NCBI RefSeq assembly: GCF_016107685.1
Contig: NZ_JABASY010000002.1
Coordinates: forward strand, 744,001-808,000
From: Brevibacterium yomogidense
GTDB lineage: Bacteria; Actinomycetota; Actinomycetes; Actinomycetales; Brevibacteriaceae
Length of the DNA: 64,000 nt
Reading direction: 5' to 3'
How positions within the stretch are numbered: position 1 is the first letter of the stretch; every line of letters begins with the position of its first letter. This document shows, in pieces, positions 25,162-34,025 of this stretch. Position numbers and translations under genes: made by a program. The notes beneath the pieces are model-generated. The model did not search any database, was not told the DNA's origin, and saw only the letters and a program-made list of their open reading frames with translations.

Positions 25162-25363
25162 AGGTTCTCCCTCCTTGTGCGACACATACGATTACTCGTG
25201 TCTGTACATCACTTGTCGGGTCTCCAGCGGACGACCTCGCAGGTGGTCCGCTGCATCGGCTGTCCTCGACGAGGACCGGCCGGTGCCTTCGACGCTACCC
25301 AGGGGCTTTTCTTCCTGCAACCCTGCCCCTACAATCCCCTCCCGCTACGGCTGGCCCTTAGCG

Positions 25364-26152
25364 CTATGGTCGGGTCACCGCGTCGACCGCGTCGACCGCG
25401 CCGCCGAACCGGCGATCGCGTCCCGCGTACTCGAGGATCGCGTCCCACAGGGTCCGCCGGTCGACATCCGGCCACAGGACGTTCTGGAACACCATCTCCG
25501 CATACGCGGACTGCCACAGGAGGAAGTTCGACGTGCGCTGCTCACCCGACGAGCGGAGGAACAGGTCGACGTCGGGGACCTCGGGAGAGTAGAGCCGGGA
25601 GGCGATCGTCTTCTCCGACAGCCGCTCCGGCGACAGCCGTCCCGCCGCCACTTCTCGTGCAGCGTCCTTCATCGCGTCGACCAGTTCGGATCTGCCCCCG
25701 TAGTTCACGCAGAACTGCAGGATGAGGCCTTTGTTGCCCTTCGTCATCTCCTGCGCGTCCTCCAGCTCGCGGATGACGGACTTCCACAGCCGCCCGGGTC
25801 TGCCCGACCAGACGATCCGCACGCCCAGTGCGTGCAGCTCGTCGCGACGGCGGCGGATGACGTCACGGTTGAAGCCCATGAGGAAGCGGACCTCTGCCGG
25901 GGAGCGCTTCCAGTTCTCTGTGGAGAACGCGTAGGCGCTCAGGTATTCGACGCCCACCTCGATCGCGCCGTGGATGACCTCCAGCAGCGACGCCTCCCCC
26001 GCTTTGTGGCCCTCCGTGCGCGGGAGACCGCGGTCGTTCGCCCACCGCCCGTTCCCGTCCATGACGACGGCGACGTGGCGGGGCACGAAGGCCGGGTCGA
26101 TCTGCGGGGCACGCGCACCGGACGGATGCGGCGGAGGTGCGGGGTAGCTCAT
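25364..26152 (-). CDS. uppS: Isoprenyl (undecaprenyl-type) diphosphate synthase
   Basis: A 262-residue cis-prenyltransferase that extends farnesyl or geranyl diphosphate with isopentenyl diphosphate to make the polyprenyl carrier for cell-wall synthesis. MDGNGRWA carries catalytic Asp32; the [11 protein letters not shown] and [14 protein letters not shown] motifs are intact. ATG 26152 overlaps the recO stop by four bases (ATGA), so it is coupled to recO. Actinobacteria often have two such enzymes (Z-FPP and decaprenyl synthases), and this one's product length is not decidable. Confidence 0.93.
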   Translation of the reverse strand: MSYPAPPPHPSGARAPQIDPAFVPRHVAVVMDGNGRWANDRGLPRTEGHKAGEASLLEVIHGAIEVGVEYLSAYAFSTENWKRSPAEVRFLMGFNRDVIRRRRDELHALGVRIVWSGRPGRLWKSVIRELEDAQEMTKGNKGLILQFCVNYGGRSELVDAMKDAAREVAAGRLSPERLSEKTIASRLYSPEVPDVDLFLRSSGEQRTSNFLLWQSAYAEMVFQNVLWPDVDRRTLWDAILEYAGRDRRFGGAVDAVDAVTRP

Positions 26153-26877
26153 GTGCGCTCCAGGACGTTGAGGGAACGCACACGGCGTTCCAGGTGCCAG
26201 TGGACGTAGGTCGTGACGAGTCTCGAGGACTCGAACGCGGTGTGGTCGGCTGTCGACGCGACACGCGCCCAGTCCCCACTCAGCAGCGCCGCGAGGTGCT
26301 GGACCGCGCCCGTCGAGGTGAGGGCGGTGCCGTCCGGACGGCAGTCCGTGCACACGGTGCCGCCCATCGCCGCGGAGAACCCACGGTGGGGCCCCGGCAT
26401 CCCGCACTGTGCGCAGTCGACGAGACTCGGCGCCCAGCCTGCCAGCGACATCGCACGCAGCAGGTACGCGTCCATGCTCTGACGAGGCGGGTGCTCCCGG
26501 TTGCACAGCGAGCGGATCGCGGATAGCAGCAGGAGGAAGTGGCCCCGCGTCCGCGGTTCGTCCTCCGTGAGCTTCTGCGCGGTCTCCGCCATCACGGTGG
26601 CCGCGGAGTAGACGTCGTAGTCCGACATGATGCCGCGGGCGAACGGCTCCTTGAGCTCCACCTGCGTGACCACGTCGAGTGACCGGCCGACGTGGGCTTG
26701 GAGGTCGATGAACATGAAGGGCTCCAGCCGGGACCCGAACTTCGACTTCGTCCGCCGGATGCCCTTCGCGACCGCACGCACCAGGCCGTGGTCACGGGTG
26801 AGGAGCACGACGATGCGGTCGGCCTCGCCCAACTTGTGCCCGCCCAGCACGATCGCTTCATCCCGGTAGTACTTCAC
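26149..26877 (-). CDS. recO: DNA repair protein RecO
   Basis: A 242-residue recombination mediator that anneals strands and loads RecA with RecR. The N-terminal OB-fold ([20 protein letters not shown], then [18 protein letters not shown]) is typical, and four zinc-binding cysteines are present (155, 158, 176, 179). GTG start with a weak ribosome site. Followed by uppS with a 4-base overlap, an arrangement common in actinobacteria. It lies downstream of leuA but is separated from it by a terminator. Confidence 0.94.
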   Translation of the reverse strand: MKYYRDEAIVLGGHKLGEADRIVVLLTRDHGLVRAVAKGIRRTKSKFGSRLEPFMFIDLQAHVGRSLDVVTQVELKEPFARGIMSDYDVYSAATVMAETAQKLTEDEPRTRGHFLLLLSAIRSLCNREHPPRQSMDAYLLRAMSLAGWAPSLVDCAQCGMPGPHRGFSAAMGGTVCTDCRPDGTALTSTGAVQHLAALLSGDWARVASTADHTAFESSRLVTTYVHWHLERRVRSLNVLERT

Positions 26878-26937
26878 CGGCTGATTGTCTCACTCTCCGC
26901 ACCGAGAACCCCGGAGGCACGCCTCCACAGCCGCCGA

Positions 26938-26974
26938 GGCGGTGGTGACGATCACACGGATTGTCACCACCGCC
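26938..26974 (-). terminator. Terminator of leuA
   Basis: Perfect 12-bp stem (26938-26949 with 26963-26974) and a 13-nt loop, 22 bases after the leuA stop on the minus strand, ahead of recO. Confidence 0.8.
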
Positions 26975-26996
26975 CCGGGGAGGGTGGAAGACGCTG

Positions 26997-28757
26997 TCAG
27001 CGGGAGGCGCGGTTCACCGCGGAGATGATCGCCTTGAGCGTCGCCTTCGTGATGTTGGGGTGCAGACCCGCGCCCCACAGTACGCGGTCGCCCACGGCCA
27101 GTTCGACATAGGCGGCGGCCTTCGTGTCCGCCCCGGTGCCCACTGCGTGCTCACTGTAGTCCTGCAGACGGATGTCCGCGTCGAAGTGGTCGTTGAGGAT
27201 CGACACGAGGGCGTCGACCGGGCCGTTCCCGCGGCCTTCGTAGACCCGCTCCTGTCCATCGACGCGCAGGAACGCCTCGATCCGCTCGGAGAACCGACCC
27301 GCGTCCTCGTCCTCTTGATGAACCGATTCGGTGCGGAGGCTCATGAGCTCGAAGCGGCCCCAGCCCGTCTCTTCCTCTTCGGACGGCAGGTACTCGTCGG
27401 CGAAGATCCTCCAGATCTCCTTCGCGCTCACCTCACCGCCGGCCTCGGTCCGCGACTGGACGACCTTCGAGAACTCCACCTGCATGCGGCGGGGCATGTC
27501 CAGACCGTGCTCGCTCTTGATGAGGTAGGTGACGCCGCCCTTCCCGGACTGCGAGTTCACCCGGATGACCGCCTCGTACGAGCGGCCCAGGTCCTTCGGA
27601 TCGACCGGGAGGTACGGCATGTCCCATTCCATCTGGTCGACGGGGACACCCGCACGCAGCGCCTTGAGCTCCCGGTCCGCGAACGCCTTGTTGATCGCAT
27701 CCTGGTGCGAACCGGAGAACGACGTGAAGACGAGATCGCCGCCGTACGGGTGGCGTTCGTGCACGCCGATCTGGTTGCAGTGCTCGACCGTGTGGATCAC
27801 CTCGTCGATGTCCGAGAAGTCGAGCTCCGGATCGATCCCCTGGCTGTACAGGTTCATCGCCACCGTCACGAGGTCCAGGTTGCCCGTGCGCTCGCCGTTG
27901 CCGAACAGGCATCCCTCGACACGGTCAGCGCCGGCCATCAGCCCCATTTCGGCGGCGGCGACCCCGGTCCCCCGGTCGTTGTGCGGGTGGAGCGACACCG
28001 CCACGTCCTCCCGGTACGGCATCTGCCGGATGAACCACTCGATCTGATCCGCGTACGCGTTGGGTGTGCCCCGCTCCACGGTCGCCGGCAGGTTGACGAC
28101 GGTCTCACGGCCGTCGGCCGGCTGCCACATGTCGAGGACGGAGCCCACGATGTCGACGGCGAACTCCGGTTCCGTATCCACGAAGATCTCCGGTGAGTAC
28201 TGGTAGCCGAAGTCCGCGTCGCCCAGCATCGACTCCGCGTGCTTCATGACCGCCTGCGTGCCGCGCAGCGCGATGTCGCGCGTCTGGTCGAAGCCCTCCC
28301 CCTCGAACCCGAACACGACCTTCCGGAAGACCGGTGCCGTCGCGTTGTAGAGGTGCACGGTGGGCTTGCGGGCCCCTCGGAGGCTTTCGACGGTGCGCTC
28401 GATGAGGTCCTCGCGCGCCTGTGTGAGGACGCTGATGCGGACGTCGTCCGGGATCGCGTCCTCTTCGATGATCTGCCGCACGAAGTCGAAGTCGGGCTGG
28501 CTGGCGGCCGGGAAGCCGACCTCGATCTCCTTGAACCCCAGCTTGACCAGCAGATCGAACATCCGCCGCTTGCGGTCCGGTGTCATGGGGTCGATGAGTG
28601 CCTGGTTGCCGTCACGCAGATCCGTGCTCAGCCAGCGCGGCGCCTTCGTGAGTCGCTGGTCCGGCCAGGTCCGATCGCGCATGTCCAGCTGAATGCGGTC
28701 GTAGAACGACCGGTACTTGTGGAACGGCATGGGACTGGGCTTCTGCAGATTGGCCAT
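26997..28757 (-). CDS. leuA: 2-isopropylmalate synthase
   Basis: A 586-residue enzyme condensing acetyl-CoA with 2-oxoisovalerate, the first committed step of leucine synthesis. The N-terminal TIM barrel shows STDLRDGNQALIDPM and VSLHPHNDRGTG metal-binding motifs and FGNGERTGN; the C-terminal region is the regulatory LeuA dimer domain that binds leucine. The length fits the actinobacterial type. ATG 28757 is set by AGGAGAG five to six bases upstream. Expression is predicted to be controlled by the leucine leader peptide and attenuator just upstream. Confidence 0.96.
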   Translation of the reverse strand: MANLQKPSPMPFHKYRSFYDRIQLDMRDRTWPDQRLTKAPRWLSTDLRDGNQALIDPMTPDRKRRMFDLLVKLGFKEIEVGFPAASQPDFDFVRQIIEEDAIPDDVRISVLTQAREDLIERTVESLRGARKPTVHLYNATAPVFRKVVFGFEGEGFDQTRDIALRGTQAVMKHAESMLGDADFGYQYSPEIFVDTEPEFAVDIVGSVLDMWQPADGRETVVNLPATVERGTPNAYADQIEWFIRQMPYREDVAVSLHPHNDRGTGVAAAEMGLMAGADRVEGCLFGNGERTGNLDLVTVAMNLYSQGIDPELDFSDIDEVIHTVEHCNQIGVHERHPYGGDLVFTSFSGSHQDAINKAFADRELKALRAGVPVDQMEWDMPYLPVDPKDLGRSYEAVIRVNSQSGKGGVTYLIKSEHGLDMPRRMQVEFSKVVQSRTEAGGEVSAKEIWRIFADEYLPSEEEETGWGRFELMSLRTESVHQEDEDAGRFSERIEAFLRVDGQERVYEGRGNGPVDALVSILNDHFDADIRLQDYSEHAVGTGADTKAAAYVELAVGDRVLWGAGLHPNITKATLKAIISAVNRASR

Positions 28758-28797
28758 CGCTGCTCTCCTGTGGTGCGTGTGATGCGGAAGTGAGGGG

Positions 28798-28859
28798 CCG
28801 ACGGACGCGTCGGACACCGCGACGAGGGTGCGGCCCTGGTGCTTCAGGCCTCGTCGCGG
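28798..28859 (-). promoter_or_regulatory. Leucine transcription attenuator of leuA
   Basis: Four complementary segments on the minus strand: segment 1 (28849-28859, overlapping the leader codons after the Leu run) pairs over 11 bp with segment 2 (28817-28827); part of segment 2 (CGTCG) can pair instead with segment 3 (28808-28813); segment 3 pairs over 6 bp with segment 4 (28798-28803) as a terminator-like hairpin. A ribosome stalled on the Leu codons would mask segment 1 and favour 2:3, allowing read-through. The terminator hairpin is short and lacks a T-run. Confidence 0.65.
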
Positions 28860-28888
28860 CGAATAAGGAGGAGCAGACCCCATGCCAT
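28844..28888 (-). CDS. leuA leader peptide
   Basis: A 14-codon open frame 87 bases before leuA encodes MAWGLLLLIRRDEA, with four consecutive Leu codons (CTG CTC CTC CTT). This is the form expected for a leucine-sensing leader peptide in ribosome-mediated attenuation, predicted previously for leuA in other actinobacteria. AGGGTGA lies seven bases before the ATG. It ends in TGA immediately after the first attenuator arm. It is an inference from sequence pattern; no protein function of its own is expected. Confidence 0.75.
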   Translation of the reverse strand: MAWGLLLLIRRDEA

Positions 28889-28967
28889 GCACGTCACCCT
28901 ATTCTCCTTCGGCTTCCGCACGCATGTCCGAGTCCGCATGGTGGACGCGGAGCGCTTGCAAGCACAT

Positions 28968-30197
28968 TCACGGCTGGTCGAAGCCCGCGGAGCCACGCGC
29001 GACGGAGAACGCCGCACCCGAGTCGTCCGATCGGCACGACACGCCGGTCTCCGAGGACGTGCACGTCATCCCGTGGGCACTCACGGCCTGTCCGTAGTCC
29101 AACGCTTCGGCGTCCGACGGGAACGGGGCGGGCGTGCAGGAGAAACCGGCTCCGTCGCGGTTGGCGACGACGATCGAACCCCACGCATCCATCGTGCAGC
29201 CGTCCGGCGCATCCGGCGGGTCGTAGTCGAACGACTGCACGATGCAGCGCGCGCGCTCCGCGTCGATCGTGCACCCGATATTGCCCGACGGGGTCACGAA
29301 CGATTCGACGTCCGCCGCCTCCGGGGGCGTGCTCGCATCGTCCGCTTCGTCGACCAGCCCGCCCTCACCGGTGGACTCCTGCGTCGCCGGGGGCGGCGCC
29401 GTCTGCTGCATCTCATCACCCGATCGGCTGAGCGCGTCGACGACGATCCAGCCGCCGATGCCCAGGACGATGAGTCCGGACAGAACGACGAAGGCGATCG
29501 CGAGGGCCGGCATCCGTCGTCTCTGCGGAGGCCGACGCCCCTCTTCCCCCTGGAGGTCCGTCCCGTCGTGAGTGCCGGCGGCGTAAGCGACGTGCGGATG
29601 CCGACCACTCGCGACGGTGTGCGCAGGTGGGAGCGCGGAGGGGGACGGAGCAGACGGGGGCGCCGGCGGTGCCACCGGTGGCGGCACAGGCGGCGGGACG
29701 GCGAAGGTGGGCACCTGTGGTGGGGGCATCGCCGTCGAGAAGACTCCCGGGGCCGCCTGCTCACGCGCACGCGCCTCGTCCTGCGCACCGGCCCGCGGCG
29801 CCCACTCCGCCTGCGGACCGGCCTCGCGCGGACCGTCGATCGCTTCGACGCGCGAGGACGCGGCGATCTCCCGCAGCTCCTCCATCGACAGCACGCGAGT
29901 CGATTCCCCGCCCGCGTCCGCATCCGGCTCCGCGGCGGATTCCGACCCCGCACCGGATTCCGCGTCGAGGCGCCGCGCCTCCGCGATCCCCTGCGGGGTG
30001 AGTGCCTGTGTCTGTGCGTCGTCCGTGGGGATGCTCCGCCCCGTCGATCCGCCTGCGCCCTGCTCGGCAGCGCCCGTCCCGCCGCTCGTCGCTGCGCGGG
30101 CCTGATCGAGGAAGATCTGCGTCGTGAGCGACGGATCCTCTGGCTCCTGCGGCTGACGGCGCGGAGGAGGATGCTGCGGCGGAGGAGGAATCGACAT
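28968..30197 (-). CDS. Single-pass membrane protein with Pro-rich cytosolic half and Cys-containing outer domain
   Basis: A 409-residue protein. Residues 1-230 are low-complexity and Pro/Ala/Glu-rich, including a PPPVPPPVAPP tract; one transmembrane helix follows at about 236-262 (MPALAIAFVVLSGLIVLGIG). The outer part (about 300-409) contains FVTPSGNIGCTID, paired cysteines and VSCRSDDSGAAFSVAR, resembling from memory the small disulfide domain of actinobacterial DUF6636-type proteins. This is a type II, N-in membrane protein with a small extracellular module. No enzymatic motif. Its promoter region is shared with the divergent L,D-transpeptidase gene, hinting at an envelope role. Confidence 0.6.
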   Translation of the reverse strand: MSIPPPPQHPPPRRQPQEPEDPSLTTQIFLDQARAATSGGTGAAEQGAGGSTGRSIPTDDAQTQALTPQGIAEARRLDAESGAGSESAAEPDADAGGESTRVLSMEELREIAASSRVEAIDGPREAGPQAEWAPRAGAQDEARAREQAAPGVFSTAMPPPQVPTFAVPPPVPPPVAPPAPPSAPSPSALPPAHTVASGRHPHVAYAAGTHDGTDLQGEEGRRPPQRRRMPALAIAFVVLSGLIVLGIGGWIVVDALSRSGDEMQQTAPPPATQESTGEGGLVDEADDASTPPEAADVESFVTPSGNIGCTIDAERARCIVQSFDYDPPDAPDGCTMDAWGSIVVANRDGAGFSCTPAPFPSDAEALDYGQAVSAHGMTCTSSETGVSCRSDDSGAAFSVARGSAGFDQP

Positions 30198-30315
30198 AAT
30201 GCCGTCATCTTACGACGGAGGCCCCTGAACGCTCTCTCAAGAAGCACGCGCGCCGGACCCCGCGGACGGTGCGCCTTCCGTGACTCGGACGTTCTGCGGT
30301 GCCAGACTGGGCAGC

Positions 30316-31227
30316 ATGACCCGATCGCACACAGGGACTGCGCACCACGGGGCCCGCTCCGCCGCGCGCGGCACGAGCATCCTCCTCGCCGGTGCCCTCG
30401 TGGTGTCCGCCCTCGCGCTCGCGCCCCCGGGAGCACACGCGGCGACCGCCTCCGACGACTCCGCGGCGTCGTTCACCGCACCCGCGCAGCGTGGGATCGT
30501 CCAGTTCGACGCTCCCCGCCAGCGCATCCCCGCACCACTCGGCGACCCCGCTGCCGGTGGCGCTGACGATACGTCCACCGGCGCTCATGGCAACGCCGAC
30601 GGATCCGACGGCGGCGCAGCCGAGGCCGTCTCCGATCTGGCCGATCCCGCGACCGGCCTGGGGCCCGCGACAGCCGGACGGATACCGGACGGGACAGAAC
30701 AGGTCCTCGTGGCCTCGGGCGCGGACGACGATGCGACGCGCACCGCACTCGCCCTGTGGGAGGAGGACGACGGGACGTGGCGGCGCACAGTGACGATGAC
30801 AGGGCGCAACGGCGCGAACGGATGGAAGCAGGACCGGCACGAAGGCGACCGCACCACTCCCGCCGGCGTCTTCAGCCTGAGCGACGCAGGCGGCTACCTC
30901 CCGGACCCCGGTTCCCAGCTGCCATACCATCGCGATGAGGGACTGCGCAGTGGTGCCGAAGCCGTCTACGGGGACGGGTACGCATCCGTCTTCGACTACG
31001 TCATCGCCATCGACTACAACCGGAAGACCGGAGTCGCCCCCACGGAGAACACACGGCCCGACGGCTGGGACGCCGGCGGCAAGATCTGGCTGCACGTCGA
31101 GCACGGCAGCCCCACGCGAGGCTGCATCGCACTGCCGGAAGACGACATGGAGACACTTCTCACCACCCTCGACCCGGACCGTTCGCCCCACATCGCGATG
31201 GGCAGTGAGGAATTCCTCGCACAGTGA
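30316..31227 (+). CDS. Secreted L,D-transpeptidase (YkuD) family protein
   Basis: A 303-residue exported protein. A Sec signal peptide (hydrophobic LLAGALVVSALALAPPG, cleavage after AHA near residue 42) is followed by a low-complexity linker and a C-terminal YkuD-like domain whose motif HVEHGSPTRGC supplies His260, His263 and nucleophile Cys270. Such enzymes make or edit 3-3 peptidoglycan crosslinks; the domain is more diverged than classic Ldt proteins, so an amidase-like activity is possible. ATG 30316 gives a normal signal peptide; an upstream GTG (30280) is in frame. Its stop overlaps the start of the next gene (GTGA). Confidence 0.78.
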   Translation: MTRSHTGTAHHGARSAARGTSILLAGALVVSALALAPPGAHAATASDDSAASFTAPAQRGIVQFDAPRQRIPAPLGDPAAGGADDTSTGAHGNADGSDGGAAEAVSDLADPATGLGPATAGRIPDGTEQVLVASGADDDATRTALALWEEDDGTWRRTVTMTGRNGANGWKQDRHEGDRTTPAGVFSLSDAGGYLPDPGSQLPYHRDEGLRSGAEAVYGDGYASVFDYVIAIDYNRKTGVAPTENTRPDGWDAGGKIWLHVEHGSPTRGCIALPEDDMETLLTTLDPDRSPHIAMGSEEFLAQ

Positions 31228-32051
31228 CCGCCGGCACCCACCTCACCCAGCTCCTGCCCCGCCATCGTGCGCTCGCGCCGCTGCGCGATGAAGCCGAACT
31301 GGTCGGCCTCTACCTCGACCGGACGAATGCACCGCGGAATGCGCTCCACACCGAGGACCCCGGCCGTCCATGGGTGCGCGCGAACATGGTCACGACGGTC
31401 GATGGCGCGGTCACCGGCTCGGACTCTCTGTCCGGCACCATCTCGTCGCCCGCGGACAAGCGGGTGTTCTCCGTCCTGCGCTCCGTGGTGGACGCCGTCG
31501 TCGTGGGAGCGGGCACCGCGCGAGCGGAGCGCTACACGCGCCTCCACGCCAAACCCCGGCACGCAGAGCAGCGGCGGAACCGCGGGCAGGTACCCGCACC
31601 ACTCCTCGTACTCGTGTCCCGGTCCGGCCGGTTCGACCTCGACCGCATCGACGCCGCGGGCAGCGGTCGGGTCGTCGTGCACGCCGTGGAAGACGCCTGC
31701 GATGCGGAGCGACGCGCCCTCATCGTGGACCGCCTGGGCGACGACGCGCTGATACTCCACGAGGACAGCGTGGAACCGGGCGCCGTGCTCACCGACCTTC
31801 GGACACGAGGGTGCCGTGAGATCCTCCACGAAGGAGGTCCCGACCTGCTGGGCGACTGGATGGACACAGGCGCCATCGACGAACTCTGCCTCACGACATC
31901 ACCGCTGCTGGCCGGCGCACCTCCTGCAGGGGCTCCCCGCGGTCTGCTCGACGATCACGGAGACCCCGCAGCGACCGCGCTCCGGCTCCTGAGCCTCGTG
32001 TCGGACGGGACGACCCTCATCCAGCGGTGGGGCCTGCCACTCCCGGGCTAG
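31224..32051 (+). CDS. Stand-alone RibD C-terminal-like pyrimidine reductase
   Basis: A 275-residue dihydrofolate-reductase-fold protein resembling the reductase half of RibD. Key pieces are WVRANMVTTVDGAVTG at the N-terminus, the AVVVGAGTARAERY nucleotide-binding loop and the ILHEGGPDLLGDW motif. The fused deaminase is absent, as in many actinobacterial pyrimidine reductase family proteins. It may perform the NADPH step of riboflavin synthesis or act on another ketose-like substrate; no other rib genes are near. GTG 31224 overlaps the previous stop by four bases. Confidence 0.82.
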   Translation: MTAGTHLTQLLPRHRALAPLRDEAELVGLYLDRTNAPRNALHTEDPGRPWVRANMVTTVDGAVTGSDSLSGTISSPADKRVFSVLRSVVDAVVVGAGTARAERYTRLHAKPRHAEQRRNRGQVPAPLLVLVSRSGRFDLDRIDAAGSGRVVVHAVEDACDAERRALIVDRLGDDALILHEDSVEPGAVLTDLRTRGCREILHEGGPDLLGDWMDTGAIDELCLTTSPLLAGAPPAGAPRGLLDDHGDPAATALRLLSLVSDGTTLIQRWGLPLPG

Positions 32052-32194
32052 GTCCGATCGGACCGGTCGAAGAGTCCGGCGGGGACGAGGACGCAGTGCG
32101 GACGGATCAGGACTGCAGGGACGACGACTCCGGGTCCGGACCTCAGGGACTGGACGTGAGGGTCAGGACCTCGGGGCCGACACCGTCGGCCGTG

Positions 32195-33409
32195 TCACAG
32201 GTCCAGTTTCGACTCGAGGAAGTTCGCGACATCGTCCTCCCAGCGCTCCGGGTCCACATTCCATTCCTTCGTGTGCGCAGCCGTGTCGTACTCCGGCATC
32301 GTCACCAGATCGAAGCGGACCCGCGCGAGGGCGTGGGACGGACCCGACGGGACGAACGCGTCGTCGTCCGAATGGATGAGCAGGACCGGCTTGTCGAGCT
32401 CCGCCGCGCGCGTGACCCAGTCGAGCCGGTCGAGGTCGATCGGCGTCTGCAGACCCGTGATCGATCGCGCCCAGGGACGCGTGATCATGTCGAGGGTGAG
32501 CCGAGCGATGGGTGTGGGCAGATAGTTCAACTTCGCCTGGTTGTCGAGGACGTCGTGCCAGTCCACCACCGGGCCGTCGAGCACGAGCCCGGCGATGAAG
32601 CCCCTGTTCCGCCCGCGCGAAGCCGCTTGGAAGGCGATCGCCCCGCCCATGGACCATCCGAAGACGACGACCTGCCGCGCGCCGTGCGCCCGGGCGTAGT
32701 CGATCGCGACATCGACGTCGAACCACTCCGTGTCCCCCAGCCCGTACCGTGCGCGACCGCCGTCACGGACCTCTGCGTCGTTGCGGTACGACATCGCGAT
32801 CGACGGCATGCCGATCGAATCGAGGACGCGGCCCGCGCGCAGCACCTCCGCCCGCGTCGAGCCCCGACCGTGGACCAGCACGGCCCAGGTGTCGAGCGGG
32901 TCGGGAGCGGATGTGGGGAGCAGCCACGCCGGGAGGTCGCCCACGTCCGAGTGCAGGACGACGTCCTCGAACGGAATGTCCAACTGCGAGGGGTGGGTGA
33001 AGACCGTCCCCGTCCATCGCCCGCTCCTCGCTGCGGTGAGGTCGCCGGACATGACGGAGACCACCCGCCGCGCGACAGTCTGCGATGCGGGATCGTACTC
33101 GAGGATCTCGCCGATCTGCGCGAGCCCCCGACCGCTGTCGAACATGAGGCCGTACCTGCCGGGAAGGATGGTGTCCTTCGTCGCCGGCAGCTGCACCACC
33201 AGGTCGTCGTCGAAACCGGACACGTGAAGGATGTCGAGGTCTTCGGGCTGGTGCTCCGGGACGACGATCCGCCGGGCGAAGTAGACGGCGAGACCCGATG
33301 ACGCGACGGAGATCAGCGCCCCGGCACCGGCGGCGATCCCCGCCGCCATCACCGCAGTGCGCAGCGCCTTCTCCCGCAGTCCCAGCTCCCGTGAGGTGTC
33401 GTGGCCCAT
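32195..33409 (-). CDS. Membrane-anchored alpha/beta hydrolase
   Basis: A 404-residue protein with an N-terminal transmembrane or signal-anchor segment (AAGIAAGAGALISVASSGLAVYFA) and a C-terminal alpha/beta-hydrolase fold. The nucleophile elbow is GWSMGG (Ser253), an acid is probable in HSDDDAFVP, and the histidine in YDTAAHTKEW. Between the anchor and the hydrolase lies a domain of about 120 residues of unknown role. Such proteins are often esterases or acyl-peptidases of the envelope. ATG 33409 is preferred over an upstream GTG. Its 5' end faces the divergent msrB. Confidence 0.78.
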   Translation of the reverse strand: MGHDTSRELGLREKALRTAVMAAGIAAGAGALISVASSGLAVYFARRIVVPEHQPEDLDILHVSGFDDDLVVQLPATKDTILPGRYGLMFDSGRGLAQIGEILEYDPASQTVARRVVSVMSGDLTAARSGRWTGTVFTHPSQLDIPFEDVVLHSDVGDLPAWLLPTSAPDPLDTWAVLVHGRGSTRAEVLRAGRVLDSIGMPSIAMSYRNDAEVRDGGRARYGLGDTEWFDVDVAIDYARAHGARQVVVFGWSMGGAIAFQAASRGRNRGFIAGLVLDGPVVDWHDVLDNQAKLNYLPTPIARLTLDMITRPWARSITGLQTPIDLDRLDWVTRAAELDKPVLLIHSDDDAFVPSGPSHALARVRFDLVTMPEYDTAAHTKEWNVDPERWEDDVANFLESKLDL

Positions 33410-33581
33410 GACCCCCGATCCTAGCGGGGAAGGCTGTGCGACGGGAGGGAACACACGACGCGCCCCGGCCGTTACTCTGGTGGCACCCGGAAGGTGTCAG
33501 GATCCGATCCGGCGGCGGAACGTGCATACAGGGCGCGAACCGGCGGATCGGGACGACACGCACAGAGATGAGGGATCGGAA

Positions 33582-34025
33582 GTGGACGACAGCACGACCG
33601 CGGGCTCGACAGCGGCACGCACGGAGACGGAATGGCGCGACATCCTCACCCCGGAGGAGTACCACGTCCTGCGGGAGGCGGGCACGGAGCGTCCCTTCAC
33701 GGGCGAGTACGAGAACGACCCGACGGTGGGAGTGTACGCGTGTCGTGCCTGCGGCGCGGAGCTGTTCCGGTCGGAGACGAAGTTCGACGCGGCGTGCGGA
33801 TGGCCGTCGTTCTACGCACCGCTCGCGAAGGAGAGGGTCCGCTACATCAAGGACACCACGATGGGGATGGAGCGGGTGGAGGTCCGCTGCAGCGCCTGTG
33901 ACTCGCACATGGGTCACGTATTCGGCGGCGAGGGCTTCCCGACGCCCACAGACCTGCGGTACTGCATCAACTCGCTGAGTCTGCGTCTCATCCCGGCCGA
34001 CGACGCTGCTGCCGAACGCGCATGA
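33582..34025 (+). CDS. msrB: Peptide-methionine (R)-S-oxide reductase
   Basis: A 147-residue MsrB that repairs methionine-R-sulfoxide. Zinc cysteines are at 54, 57, 103 and 106 (CRACG and CSACD); Cys128 in RYCINSLSL is the catalytic residue, and ACGWPSF carries another conserved Cys. GTG 33582 has GAGGGA about eight bases upstream. Its stop overlaps the start of the acetyltransferase gene by four bases, so the two are coupled. Confidence 0.95.
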   Translation: MDDSTTAGSTAARTETEWRDILTPEEYHVLREAGTERPFTGEYENDPTVGVYACRACGAELFRSETKFDAACGWPSFYAPLAKERVRYIKDTTMGMERVEVRCSACDSHMGHVFGGEGFPTPTDLRYCINSLSLRLIPADDAAAERA

